NCBI GenBank assembly: GCA_951813855.1
Contig: OX638380.1
Span: 2,176,876-2,240,875, forward strand
Source: an uncultured Verrucomicrobiae bacterium
Lineage (GTDB): Bacteria; Verrucomicrobiota; Verrucomicrobiia; Limisphaerales; AAA164-E04
DNA: 64,000 bases
Direction of reading: 5' to 3'
Below the pieces are notes generated by a model that ran no database searches, was not told the origin of the DNA, and saw nothing but the letters and a program-made list of their open reading frames with translations. Position numbers and translations under genes: made by a program. Shown here piece by piece: positions 36,914 through 48,300 of the stretch (positions within the stretch are counted from its first letter, which is position 1; every line of letters begins with the position of its first letter).

Positions 36914-37749
36914 ATGAGTCCATCCCCCAAAGCGTTGAACAAGCTGAATGACCATTGGGCGATCAAGGCTATCGGCGCTACTGGTATTAAGGGCTCTCGC
37001 CTAAATAACATATTTGTTCAAATGATTAAATTTTTATCAGAATTTCATTCTGACATGTTAATGAACGGATAATCTCTCTGGTAATCTAAAAACTGATTTC
37101 GATGGTTTATTTAAAGCTGGAAGTTATCAACCCATTTAGGTCGATTCAATGGTTTTTGAAAGGCTTGATGACGGTAAATCTTAGTTTCCAATCCTTTGAC
37201 AACCAACGAATTAGAATTAATTACTTTTAAAGGTTGAAAAAATGAAATATGTATGATATGATTAAGCGTGAGCGATCAGGTTGCCGTTATCAGAAAAAAA
37301 TATCTGAGCTTGGAGCCAAACTTCCAAGAATTGATTAAGCGTCATTGGCTAGCATCCGAGGCAATAGCCATTGGTAGGGGTGGAATAGAAATAGTTCACG
37401 AAGCTACGGGTGCTAGCCGCACTACGATTCGAGCGGGAATTAATGAATTAAAAACGGGAGCAATTTCGGAGAAAAATCGCCAAAGGAAAGCAGGAGGGGG
37501 ACGGAAATTATTAGCCAAACACGACAAGACTCTTTTGTCAGATCTGAATAATCTTATCGAACCCGAAACTCGAGGTGATCCTGAAAATCCGTTGCGTTGG
37601 ACTTGCAAAAGTGCTGAACAAATCAAAACCAAATTAAATGAAATGGGACATCAGATAAGTGAACGCACCGTAAATCGTTTGCTCCATGAAATGGGATACA
37701 GCCTTCAAGGCAACCAGCATCCCGATCGAGACCAGCAATTTCGATATAT

Positions 37750-39288
37750 GGGCTCTCGCCTAAATAACATATTTGTTCAAATGATTAAATTTTTATCAGA
37801 ATTTCATTCTGACATGTTAATGAACGGATAATCTCTCTGGTAATCTAAAAACTGATTTCGATGGTTTATTTAAAGCTGGAAGTTATCAACCCATTTAGGT
37901 CGATTCAATGGTTTTTGAAAGGCTTGATGACGGTAAATCTTAGTTTCCAATCCTTTGACAACCAACGAATTAGAATTAATTACTTTTAAAGGTTGAAAAA
38001 ATGAAATATGTATGATATGATTAAGCGTGAGCGATCAGGTTGCCGTTATCAGAAAAAAATATCTGAGCTTGGAGCCAAACTTCCAAGAATTGATTAAGCG
38101 TCATTGGCTAGCATCCGAGGCAATAGCCATTGGTAGGGGTGGAATAGAAATAGTTCACGAAGCTACGGGTGCTAGCCGCACTACGATTCGAGCGGGAATT
38201 AATGAATTAAAAACGGGAGCAATTTCGGAAAAAAATCGCCAAAGGAAAGTAGGAGGGGGACGGAAATTATTAGCCAAACACGACAAGACTCTTTTGTCAG
38301 ATCTGAATAATCTTATCGAACCCGAAACTCGAGGTGATCCTGAAAATCCGTTGCGTTGGACTTGCAAAAGTGCTGAACAAATCAAAACCAAATTAAATGA
38401 AATGGGACATCAGATAAGTGAACGCACCGTAAATCGTTTTCTCCATGAAATGGGATACAGCCTTCAAGGCAACCAGAAGACGCTAGAAGGCAACCAGCAT
38501 CCCGATCGAGACCAGCAATTTCGATATATTGAACGCAAATCTCGGAAATTCCTGAAGGAAAATGAACCCGTGATTTCGGTTGACACCAAAAAAAAGGAAT
38601 TGGTGGGACAGCACAAAAATATGGGGAATGAATGGCATCCGAATGGAAATCCTGAACTAGTCAAAATGCATGATTTCCCTGATCCAAAACTACCTAAAGC
38701 AAATCCCTATGGCGTGTTTGATATTAACACCAATACGGGTTGGGTAAGTATAGGCACTGATCACGATACTGCGGAATTTGCGGTAGAAACTATTCGTCGA
38801 TGGTGGCTAGCAATGGGACGAAAAAAACATCCCAAGGCCAAGAAGCTATTAATTACAGCTGATGGAGGAGGTTCAAATGGTAGTCGTAATAAATTATGGA
38901 AAACCGAGTTACAAAAACTGGCTGATGAACTTAGTATGGAAATATCAGTTTGTCATTTTCCACCTGGTACGAGCAAGTGGAATAAAATTGAACATCAAAT
39001 GTTTTCATATATTTCAATGAATTGGCGGGGACGCCCATTAACCAATTATGAAACCATAGTTAATTTGATTAGCAATACAACAACTAAAAATGGGTTGAAA
39101 ATAAACTGTGATCTAGATGAATCCAAATATCAGACGGGCATAAAAATTACTGACGAACAAATGCAAGATTTGCGTTTGACTAAAGAGAAGTTTCATGGTG
39201 AATGGAATTATAAATTAAAGCCCCATGAATGTAAATAATACATTTGATACATACACGGAAAACAGATAGTTTATTTTGGCGAGAGCCC
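37750..39288 (+). mobile_element. ISAzo13-family element, inner intact copy
   Basis: A complete element of 1,539 bp. Its ends, gggctctcgcctaaataa and (read inward) gggctctcgccaaaataa, form near-perfect inverted repeats. A 3-bp duplicate TAT flanks it (37747-37749 and 39289-39291). It inserted into the transposase gene of a sister copy in the same orientation. Its own transposase is open throughout. Confidence 0.92.
38027..39238 (+). CDS. ISAzo13-family transposase (intact)
   Basis: 403 residues. The N-terminal part has HWLASEAIAIGRGGIEIV and a helix-turn-helix-like ATGASRTTIRAGIN. The DDE core has candidate residues in PVISVDTKKKEL (Asp), LLITADGGGSNGS (Asp) and SKWNKIEHQMFSY (Glu), as in DDE_Tnp_ISAZ013 proteins. 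The start is a GTG; ATG codons just upstream run into stops or other frames. A purine-rich AAAGG lies about 30 bp upstream. This is the only uninterrupted ISAzo13-type transposase in the window and the likely source of activity for the other copies. Confidence 0.9.
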   Translation: MSDQVAVIRKKYLSLEPNFQELIKRHWLASEAIAIGRGGIEIVHEATGASRTTIRAGINELKTGAISEKNRQRKVGGGRKLLAKHDKTLLSDLNNLIEPETRGDPENPLRWTCKSAEQIKTKLNEMGHQISERTVNRFLHEMGYSLQGNQKTLEGNQHPDRDQQFRYIERKSRKFLKENEPVISVDTKKKELVGQHKNMGNEWHPNGNPELVKMHDFPDPKLPKANPYGVFDINTNTGWVSIGTDHDTAEFAVETIRRWWLAMGRKKHPKAKKLLITADGGGSNGSRNKLWKTELQKLADELSMEISVCHFPPGTSKWNKIEHQMFSYISMNWRGRPLTNYETIVNLISNTTTKNGLKINCDLDESKYQTGIKITDEQMQDLRLTKEKFHGEWNYKLKPHECK

Positions 39289-40824
39289 TATTGAACGCAA
39301 ATCTCGGAAATTCCTGAAGGAAAATGAACCCGTGATTTCGGTTGACACCAAAAAAAAGGAATTGGTGGGACAGCACAAAAATATGGGGAATGAATGGCAT
39401 CCGAATGGAAATCCTGAACTAGTCAAAATGCATGATTTCCCTGATCCAACACTACCTAAAGCAAATCCCTATGGCGTGTTTGATATTAACACCAATACGG
39501 GTTGGGTAAGTATAGGCACTGATCACGATACTGCGGAATTTGCGGTAGAAACTATTCGTCGATGGTGGCTAGCAATGGGACGAAAAAAACATCCCAAGGC
39601 CAAGAAGCTATTAATTACAGCTGATGGAGGAGGTTCAAATGGTAGTCGTAATAAATTATGGAAAACCGAGTTACAAAAACTGGCTGATGAACTTAGTATG
39701 GAAATATCAGTTTGTCATTTTCCACCTGGCACGAGCAAGTGGAATAAAATTGAACATCAAATGTTTTCATATATTTCAATGAATTGGCGGGGACGCCCAT
39801 TAACCAATTATGAAACCATAGTTAATTTGATTAGCAATACAACAACTAAAAATGGGTTGAAAATAAACTGTGATCTAGATGAATCCAAATATCAGACGGG
39901 CATAAAAATTACTGACGAACAAATGCAAGATTTGCGTTTGACTAAAGAGAAGTTTCATGGTGAATGGAATTATAAATTAAAGCCCCATGAATGTAAATAA
40001 TACATTTGATACATACACGGAAAACAGATAGTTTATTTTGGCGAGAGCCCTAACCGGGCAATGCAAATCGCAACTCAACGCCAAGCCTCGGGATCAACCG
40101 GAACTCAGATCAACTTAGCGGTTACAGAAACCGAGGACGACAAATCGTTGCTGGAACGAGCGGCACTCGCCTTCGAGTCAGCGGCCATCGAGGGCCTCGA
40201 CGAATTAAGTCGTCCGACAGGAAAAAACGCAGCTCTCAGGGAACAAGCGATCGCGGCGTCATACCGAGCTTACGACAGCTACCGTCTTTTACCCGTCCCT
40301 ACGGAACAACCGGAAAGTTTATTCTTCGTGCTGCATCTCTCGGCAATTGCCTGCTGCGGCGACCGGTGGTCGGACCTCCGAAGCTGGTACCGGGAGCAAG
40401 GAGAAACTCTGAAGGCGCCGAGCGTGGTCAACGCAAGGTGGGATCACAGATTCCTCTACCGGATGTTCGATTGCTGGATCCGACTATTCCAAAAGAACGG
40501 AAAGGACGATCTGAATCGCGTTCGGGAAATTATCGCCCGGCTGCGAAGCGAGCAAAAAATTTACGAAAAAAACTATCTCGATAACGCTTCTGGATCGACG
40601 GGCCGAGCTATGGCCTTACGACTGGCTGCGCTGTACAATTGGGCGAAGGCTACCGAGACGCTGGCAGAGTATGGTCTGCTGGGGGTTCCCGCCCAGCCTT
40701 TCGGGATAATAGATAAACATTTCGAGGCGGCGATTGCTGCCGCCACCGCGTCGGGGGACCAACAGCACGGGAACATATTCCGATGGCTACACGCTGCGTC
40801 CCATATCATGGTTGCCGACCCGCT

Positions 40825-41010
40825 ATGACGGGCGAAACGAACGGTCAACCGGCGAATAACTCAATTCGTGCTCATACTGATTCGCCGAGAGCTCAGATAA
40901 TTGAACCGCTGCCTCCGCACCGCACCGCGCTACTCGAACCAAGGAAACAATCGTCGAAGGCGACGAAGGCAAATCGACGATGCGGACGCCGCACGATACC
41001 GATTTCCTAA
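40825..41010 (+). pseudogene. Possible remnant of a second gene in the disrupted operon
   Basis: An ATG at 40825 overlaps the stop of the disrupted 283-residue gene (ATGA), the mark of a coupled downstream gene. The frame gives MTGETNGQPANNSIRAHTDS and stops at 41010. Near 40945 a +1 frame reads TIVEGDEGKSTM, faintly like a P-loop with residues missing. The open frame then meets the end of the convergent helicase gene. I infer a truncated, frameshifted partner gene; the evidence is thin and the stretch could be ordinary intergenic DNA. Confidence 0.35.
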
Positions 41011-44000
41011 TCGATCGGGGCCAGAAGCGAGGCGATATCCTCTTCAGTCAGGGCCATCGAACTCTTGCCGCCTCCTTCGAACAAAGCGTCGGCAAGCGCT
41101 TGCTTGCGTTTCTGCATTTCCTGAATGGAAGCCTCCACGGAGCCCTCGGCGATCATCCGATGAACGAAGACGGGTTTATCCTGACCGATGCGGTGAGCCC
41201 GGTCCATCGCCTGCCGTTCCAACGCAGGATTCCACCAGGGATCGTAAATGATGACCGTATCGGCGGCGGTCAGATTCAAACCGACTCCGCCCGCCTTGAG
41301 GCTGACCAGGAAGATCGGCACGTTTCCGTCCTGAAACTTCGCGATTTCGTCGTCCCGGCGAATCGTCTGGCCATGCAGCATGGCGTAATCCCACCCCTTG
41401 GCGACCACGTCCTGTTCAATGAGCCGCAACATCTGAACGAATTGCGAATAGACCAAAATCTTGCGGCCGCTCACGACCAACTCTTCGAGCATTTCCAGGA
41501 GCCGTTCCCGTTTCGCGCTGCCGGCTACCTTTTTGGCGGCTTCCAACTTTACCAATTTGGGATCGCAACAAACCTGCCGCAATTTCAATAGCGCGTCGAG
41601 AATCGTAATGCGCGATCGATCGATTCCCTTGTCCTGAACGGCATCACGTACCCTTTGATCCATGAGCGTGCGGATGCTTTCGTATAACACGCGCTGCCCT
41701 TCCGAAAGCGGCACGACTTCGTTTAGCTCCGTCTTCGGAGGCAATTCGTTGGCGACCTCTTCCTTGGTGCGCCGGAGCAGAAACGGCTTGAGCCGTTGCG
41801 AAAGCACACGCTGCTTGACGATATCCCCTTCCTTTTCGATGGGTTGGCGCCAATTGCTGTTAAAGGTTTTTCGATCACCGAGCAAACCGGGAATCAACCA
41901 GTCGTAAAGCGACCACAATTCGCCGAGATTGTTCTCCATGGGAGTCCCGGTCAACGCCAGTTTCTGGCGGGCGTCGATCCTGCGGATTCGCTTGGTCACC
42001 GCTGCCGTGGGATTCTTGACGGCCTGAGCCTCGTCAAGGATCGCGAGTTCGAATTGATGGGAGAAAAGCGAGCCGTAATCGCGATTCACCAATGGGTAGG
42101 TGGTAAGAATCAAATGATGATCGGCAATCTCGGGGAACCGCTCCCTTCGGTCAGGCCCATGCAACTTGAGAACCTTCAAACCGGGCACGAACCGTTGGGC
42201 TTCTCGAACCCAATTACCCAGGAGGCTGGTCGGCACTACCAGGAGACTGGGACGGTCGGCACCCACGTCCAAATGACGATACGCCAATAACGCCAACGCC
42301 TGGACGGTCTTGCCCAAACCCATATCGTCGGCCAACGTTCCGCCGAAGCCGCAGGAACTAAGCGCCAGTAACCAACCGTACCCCATCCGCTGATAATCCC
42401 GCAACATTCCCTGCATCGAATCGGGCGGCGATACTTGGGGTTCCTGTTCCAAGGTTCGCAATCGCTGACCTAATTCGACGAGCTCTTTACCGCCTTGCCA
42501 AGGAATGCCGCAACCGTCGAGCGCCTCGGACAGAGCCGCGACTCTTCCGGCTTCGGCACGATGAAAATCCAGACACAATCCGTGAGTTTCGAGAAAGGCA
42601 TGCACGAACGGTTCCAACCGTTCCGCCTCGATGACGACATAAGCGCCGTTTCCCAACATCGAACGGAATGTCGTTCTCGAGATAATTTCCTTAAGATCGT
42701 TTCCCTCGATCAATTGCCCCGAATCGTCGAGATCCAGATCGTTGATAAAGTCGAGCAGAACGGGAATCAGATCGACTTCCTGGCCCGCAGCTTTAAATTT
42801 CATCGACAAAGAAAACCAGTCGTTGCCTTTGCTCTCGATTCCGGCAGAAAACTCGACCGGCCCCTCATACAATTCATGGGGCCAACTACTGTCGATATCC
42901 ACCCGCCATCCCGCTCGTCGAAACTCCGGTACGTTCGTGGTGTGAAAATCAAGCGACCTTTGGTCTCCCGGGAGCATCACCATATCCTCCGACAGGAACA
43001 CGAAATCCACTTTATCGAAATCTTCTTTCGATAATCCCAGCAAGTTGTCTACCGTCCTGGCAGACCAGACGTGGTATCTCCCCAAGGCTTCCGCCAACTG
43101 TTCCTGAAAACGCTGCTCCTCGGACAGCCTCCGCCGGATCAAGACACATCCGTCATCGGTCATAACCTCAACATCGCCGCCTTGTCCGGGCTTCACTTGA
43201 ATTTGAGTATCTCCGTATTCGATATCTAATCGGACGCAGGGATAGTCGTAGCCGGTAATATCGAAAACGTTACCGTAGTTTCGACCGATAAAGGAGTTGC
43301 GACCCGTGAGAGTGATACTCAAGAGGGTCAGCACAGGACGCATTTCGAGACCCTTCCGTTCCTGAATCTCGATGACCCGGGGAGCCGGCACGGCAAGCTC
43401 GGCCAAACTGGATAGCTTCTCGGCCACCACCCCGGAATCCGCCGGGGAAATACTCGGAGCCGCCGCCATGGATTTAACGATAGACGCCGGCAGGTCGGTT
43501 TCGATCCGGCCGAGAACACTCAGGCTTTCGTCGATATAATAAAACTGATCCGAAAAGATCAAGGGCCTCAACACGGCGCCTCGCTCGTCGTGAATCACGA
43601 TCCGTTGATGCCCCGTTTCGGTCGTTTCCCACGCAAAATTCACGTGACTGGGTTCCCCCCATTTGAGCGGCAACGAATCCAGTGTTCTGCTGTAGGCTCT
43701 GCCCGTTTCGACGACGTCCTTGAGGAAAGCATCCAACGCTTCGCTTTGCGGCCAATCCCAACGTTCCATCCCCCGGTGCCGGGATCTCAGGGAACGAATC
43801 CGGAACAGCACGGAAACGTCCTCGTAAGTCACGCTTTTATGTCCTAAATCGATATAATCCCATTCCTTGAAATTAACTCCGACCATCCCGTTCTTCTTGA
43901 TGCGGCCCAAGTGAGGGATGATCGAAGCCCGTTCGGAGGTATCGCTTCGAAACACATAAAACACATTTCGAATATTACCCTTCTTGGCTTTGGCGCGTGA

Positions 44001-44453
44001 TTTGACCTTGCCGTTCCTTGGCGGATCCGGCTGCCGATTCTCCGTTTGCAAATTCTCGAACCAGTTGCGGACTTCGTCGGAAAGAAACTCGTTCTTCGAA
44101 GGGGAATCGATCACGGCCGGAACGCCGTTTCCGACTCCGTTACCGTTATCAATTGCCGGGGGCATGGATCCCTCCTTGACATTCAACTTAGGCAGCGCAT
44201 CAAGCAAAACTGCAGCTACGTGCTCGCAGTTGTAAGACTTCCGGCAAGTGCAATTCCCCTGGATCGCGTCCGAGTAATCGTCGATAACGATATGCTGCGC
44301 AAACACCGCTCCGCGCTCGTCTTGGACTTGCCCCTCGATTCGATTGGGAGCCTCGATTGTCAAGTCGGTCACCTGGCCCACTTGCACACTCATTTCGCCC
44401 GCAGCGAACGAATGCAGGCCTACCGCCTCCCGAATACTGGATTCCGTAATCAT
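41007..44453 (-). CDS. SWIM zinc finger-SNF2 family helicase, paralogue 1
   Basis: 1,148 residues. A SWIM zinc finger lies near the N-terminus (NCTCRKSYNCEHVAAVLL; Cys-68, Cys-70, Cys-76, His-78). A long beta-rich middle region with no clear domain follows. The SNF2 ATPase begins near residue 690: ADDMGLGKTVQALALL (motif I), LAILDEAQAVKNP (II), LALTGTPMENNLGELWSLYD (III), and in the second lobe GGVGLNLTAADTVIIYDPWW and DRAHRIGQDKPV. Such proteins translocate on duplex DNA and remodel bound complexes, as RapA does with RNA polymerase. ATG 44453 (MITESSIREA) matches the paralogue's start. Confidence 0.9.
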   Translation of the reverse strand: MITESSIREAVGLHSFAAGEMSVQVGQVTDLTIEAPNRIEGQVQDERGAVFAQHIVIDDYSDAIQGNCTCRKSYNCEHVAAVLLDALPKLNVKEGSMPPAIDNGNGVGNGVPAVIDSPSKNEFLSDEVRNWFENLQTENRQPDPPRNGKVKSRAKAKKGNIRNVFYVFRSDTSERASIIPHLGRIKKNGMVGVNFKEWDYIDLGHKSVTYEDVSVLFRIRSLRSRHRGMERWDWPQSEALDAFLKDVVETGRAYSRTLDSLPLKWGEPSHVNFAWETTETGHQRIVIHDERGAVLRPLIFSDQFYYIDESLSVLGRIETDLPASIVKSMAAAPSISPADSGVVAEKLSSLAELAVPAPRVIEIQERKGLEMRPVLTLLSITLTGRNSFIGRNYGNVFDITGYDYPCVRLDIEYGDTQIQVKPGQGGDVEVMTDDGCVLIRRRLSEEQRFQEQLAEALGRYHVWSARTVDNLLGLSKEDFDKVDFVFLSEDMVMLPGDQRSLDFHTTNVPEFRRAGWRVDIDSSWPHELYEGPVEFSAGIESKGNDWFSLSMKFKAAGQEVDLIPVLLDFINDLDLDDSGQLIEGNDLKEIISRTTFRSMLGNGAYVVIEAERLEPFVHAFLETHGLCLDFHRAEAGRVAALSEALDGCGIPWQGGKELVELGQRLRTLEQEPQVSPPDSMQGMLRDYQRMGYGWLLALSSCGFGGTLADDMGLGKTVQALALLAYRHLDVGADRPSLLVVPTSLLGNWVREAQRFVPGLKVLKLHGPDRRERFPEIADHHLILTTYPLVNRDYGSLFSHQFELAILDEAQAVKNPTAAVTKRIRRIDARQKLALTGTPMENNLGELWSLYDWLIPGLLGDRKTFNSNWRQPIEKEGDIVKQRVLSQRLKPFLLRRTKEEVANELPPKTELNEVVPLSEGQRVLYESIRTLMDQRVRDAVQDKGIDRSRITILDALLKLRQVCCDPKLVKLEAAKKVAGSAKRERLLEMLEELVVSGRKILVYSQFVQMLRLIEQDVVAKGWDYAMLHGQTIRRDDEIAKFQDGNVPIFLVSLKAGGVGLNLTAADTVIIYDPWWNPALERQAMDRAHRIGQDKPVFVHRMIAEGSVEASIQEMQKRKQALADALFEGGGKSSMALTEEDIASLLAPID

Positions 44454-45366
44454 CGCCAACTCAATAGATAACTCGACAGCTCGGGTTTCTCATCGAACGC
44501 GTACGGAGACACTCGTTCGATTGCTCTCTTCTCCGATAAAATGAGGGTGGCTTGCCATAGTTTGAGACAAAAAGGGTTCGAACACGAAATACGACCGGAC
44601 TACGACTCAACCGAGGGGAACGGATTTACGAACCAAAAGCAGGGCGAACGGCGAAATGCCCAAAGAATACGACGCCGCGAAAGGCCGACCGGCCGGTGCC
44701 GGAAACCGGCTTGCCGGGGAACTCTCGCTTCGGGAAAAATACTATTGCGAAAAGAACCCCATATCAAGGCGGAAACAGCGATATTTTATTCGCGCCAGTC
44801 AATTCACGGCAACCAAGCCGCGGCACACTCCTTTTCAGGTCTGACATCGCCGATCGCGAAACGCTGCTCTCGCCTCGGAACATCGCACTTCGTTCGATAT
44901 CCCCACCAAAGATCATCGCGAATACTCCCGTCATCAAAATTACCGGGATCGCTATCCCAGAGTTTTCCGAAAAAGTGAATTCGGTTTGAAGACCGGTGAT
45001 TCTTCCCCTGGCCGCCGAGGCCGGTCTGGGTTCGAAGCCGTTGGAGCCGGATAAGCGGAACCGATAGTCCGCCTTCTCTGTTCGAGAAAGATGCTATCCG
45101 AGGCTGCCTCGCGAGCCGGAGAAAATGATTTCGCCGGACATCGGTTCCAGTTTTCGTTCACGCGAAGCCGCTGTTTTTCCCACGAAAAAAAAGGGCGTTT
45201 TCGATCCTTCGGCGATCCGTATTCCTCTACCTCGGAGTGATCTGCCGGTCTTACCGGCAAGGGCGCTCCTTATCGTTTGCCTCGACACCGGAAACCGGTC
45301 CGTCGGCGGCGATAGTCGACGGCAAAGGCGGACCGGCAACCCGTTCGCCATGATGAACGATACCCC
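44454..45366. other. Spacer between the two helicase genes, no gene recognised
   Basis: About 910 bp. Open frames are short and of mixed composition, with no recognisable family. A stretch around 44640-44740 shares a loose pattern with 48950-49030 upstream of the second helicase gene (aacggcgaaatgccc against agcgaaacgccc, and ccggggaactctcgct against ccgggggaaccctcgct). That fits a shared origin of the two upstream regions. No terminator or RNA gene was identified. Confidence 0.45.
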
Positions 45367-48300
45367 CTATCCGATCGGAGCTAAAAGCGAGGAGATATCC
45401 TCTTCGGTCAAAGCCATCGAGCCTTCGCCGCGTCCTTCGAACAACGCGTCGGCGAGCGCTTGCTTACGCTTTTGCATTTCCTGAATGGAAGCCTCGACAG
45501 AGCCCTCGGCGATCAAGCGGTGGACGAAAACGGGTTTATCCTGACCGATCCGATGCGCGCGGTCCATCGCCTGACGTTCCAAAGCGGGATTCCACCAAGG
45601 ATCAAAGATGATGACGGTATCGGCAGCGGTCAAATTCAAGCCGACGCCGCCCGCTCTGATGCTAACGAGAAACAACGGAACGTCTCCGTTCTGAAATTTC
45701 GCGACTTCGTCGTCCCGTTTCTCGGTCTGGCCATGCAGCATGGCGTAGTCCCAACCCATAGCGGCCACGTCCTTCTCGATAAGCAACAACATTTGGACGA
45801 ATTGCGAATAGACCAAGATCTTGCGCCCGCTCGCGACCAACTCTTCGAGCATTTCCAGAAGCCGTTCCCGTTTCGCGCTGCCGTCCACCTTCCGGGCGGC
45901 TTCCAGTTTTACCAACGATGGATCGCAACACACCTGGCGCAGTTTCAGGAGCGAATCGAGGATGGTGATGCGCGAACGGTCGATCCCCTTCTCTCGAACG
46001 GCTTCGCGCACTCTTTCGTCCATGATCGTACGGATGCTTTCGTATAACACCCGTTGCGGTTCCGGAAGCGGCACGAACTCGTTGATCTCCGTCTTGGAAG
46101 GCAATTCCGTGGCGACCTCTTCCTTGGTGCGCCGGAGTAAAAACGGCTTGAGCCGGAGCGAAAGAACGCGCTGCTTGACGGCGTCGTTTTCCTTCTCGAT
46201 GGGGTTCCGCCAGTTGCGGTTGAAAGACTTTCGATCGCCGAGCAAACCGGGAATCAGCCAGTCGTAAAGCGACCACAATTCACCGAGATTGTTCTCCATG
46301 GGCGTTCCGGTCAGAGCCAATTTTTGCCGGGCGTCGATCTTGCGGATTTGTTTGGTCACCGAGGCGGCGGGGTTCTTGACGGATTGAGCCTCGTCGAGAA
46401 TCGCGAGTTCGTACTGATGGGAAAAGAGTGAACGATGATCGCGATTCACCAAAGGATAGGTGGTCAGAATCAAGTGATGGTCGGAGATCTCGGCGAACCG
46501 CTTCTTACGATCGAATCCGTGCAACTTGAGAACCTTTAAGCCGGGCGCGAACCGTTCGGCTTCCCGAATCCAGTTTCCCAGCAAACTGGTCGGCACCACC
46601 AACAGGCTGGGACGGTCGGCATGCTCGTCCAAATGGCAATGCGCCAGCATCGCCAACGCCTGAATAGTCTTGCCCAATCCCATGTCGTCGGCCAGCGCGC
46701 CGCCGAAGCCGTTGTCACGGAGTGCCCGAAGCCATCCGTAACCCTTCTGCTGATAGGGCCGCAACGATCCCCGCATCGACTCGGGAGCCGGAAATTCGGG
46801 ACTCTGCTCCAGCAGGCGCAACTGCTTGCCCAATTCGACGATCTCCTGGCCGCCGCGCCAATGTATGCCGCTCCCGTCCAGAGCCGACCGGATATCCGCG
46901 ATACATGCGGAATCGGCCCGGTGAAAACTGGCGAGCAATCCATGGGTTTCGAGGAAAGCGTGCACGAAAGGTTTCAATTTTTCGCCTTCGATTTTCACCC
47001 GGATCCCGCTGTCGAGTTCCTTGAAAAAAGTCTCGCTCGCCAGATGACCGTCAAGATCGAATTTCTCGTCCAACTGCCCGGATTTGCTAATCGGAAGTTG
47101 TCGGATGAAATTGAGCAAAATGGGGGTGAGTTCGAATTCCTGATCGTCCGCTTTGACCTTCATCGACAGCGAAAACCAATCGTTGCCCTGAGATTCGACT
47201 TCAGCGGAGTAATCGACCTTTCCTTCATACAAGGAACAAGGCCAACTGGAATCGATCTCCACCCGCCAACCCGCTTCGCGCAAGTCCGGCAACCGTTCGA
47301 CGACGAATCGGAACGCCCGCTCGTCCTTCCACCCGATTTCGTGGTCGTCCGACATAAACACGAAATGCGCTCCCTCGAACTTTTTGCAATCGTACCCCAG
47401 CATTCGTTCGACGGCGGCGAAAGTCAGAGCGTGATAATCCGACAAGGCTTCTTTCAACTCCTTGAAAAACGACGTCTCTTTAGCGCTCCGCCGCCGGACA
47501 ATGTCCAAACCGTCGGCGGTCATGATTTCCAATTCGGTGCCGTCTCCCGGCGTCAATACCAGCTCGGAGTCGCCGTAAACGATCCCGAGCTGGAGACAGG
47601 GAAAGATCGAATCGGGCGCATATTGCAAGTTCCTCAGCTCCCGGTGACGGTGAAGCCCCGGAACATCAACGCCGTAAAGCGTCAACACGGGACGAGGCGC
47701 AAGATCCCTCCGGTTCCTAACCTTGATGACTCGAGGCTTCGGCAAGGCATGCTCGGTCAAACGGGATAGCTTCTCGGCGAGGACAGCAGAAGCCGACGGG
47801 GGAATAGCCGGCGCGGTCACCAGCAATTTGGCCAGCGGCAACGGCAAGTCGAACCGGACTAATCCCAACGAATTCTCTTCCTCGTCGATATAGAAAAAAA
47901 CGTCGGAAAGGGACCCGAGCTTCATTTTTCTGCCCTGTTCGTCTTGAGGCTGGATTAATTGACGCCCCGATTCGTCCGTTATCCATTCAAACCCTGCAAG
48001 GCGCCGTTTCCCCCAGGAAAGCGGCGGCACCTTGGTCTTGCTCCGATAAGCCCGCCCGGTCCTGACCACGTCTTTGAATAGATTTTCCAGCGTTTTGCCG
48101 CGCGGCGAATTACCGGAGTTTGACACGCCGTCAACTTGCAACAAATACCTGAGCTTCGGAAGCAAGGCGATATCATCAAAGGTCAAAAAGGGCGGCGGGT
48201 CGGTGACGTTTTGCCATTGCCAGTCCGGCACTCTTTTCGCTTTGGGCGGCACCGTCCCTTCCTGGTTCGCATTCCCCTTAAACAGCGAGATTTCGAACCG

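Larger units (their letters stand above)
37268..40000 (+). pseudogene. ISAzo13-family transposase of the outer copy (split and 7 codons short)
   Basis: The 5' part is 37268-37749 and the 3' part 39292-40000; the inner element lies between. Rejoined, it would be nearly identical to the intact transposase at 38027-39238, differing at a few residues. It also lacks seven residues: the inner copy has GNQKTLEGNQHPD where this copy has GNQHPD. The missing 21 bp lie between two ggcaaccag repeats, so slippage or recombination is the likely cause. The GTG start matches the inner copy. Confidence 0.88.
36991..40050 (+). mobile_element. ISAzo13-family element, outer copy carrying an inner copy
   Basis: The terminal repeats gggctctcgcc (36991) and ggcgagagccc (ending 40050) bound it, with a 3-bp duplicate TAA at 36988-36990 and 40051-40053. 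It is split by a second copy at 37750-39288. Without the insertion and one TAT duplicate it is about 1.52 kb, 21 bp shorter than the inner copy. It is AT-rich relative to the host. Confidence 0.92.
36914..40828 (+). pseudogene. Unknown helical protein gene, disrupted by insertion sequences
   Basis: The gene starts at ATG 36914 (MSPSPKALNKLNDHWAIKA) and is cut after 36990. It resumes at 40054 once one TAA duplicate is dropped, reading ATGINRAMQIATQRQA across the junction, and ends at 40828. The repaired product would be 283 residues, soluble and largely helical, with aromatic-rich stretches (DHRFLYRMFDCWIRLFQKNG) and a C-terminal helical repeat-like part. I do not recognise the family. The reading frame is otherwise intact, so the insertion is probably recent. 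The downstream remnant at 40825 overlaps its stop codon as ATGA. Confidence 0.72.

Noticed and set aside
44980..45060. tRNA-like GGTTCGAAGCC near 45030
   Set aside because: No matching acceptor, D or anticodon stems could be formed around it.
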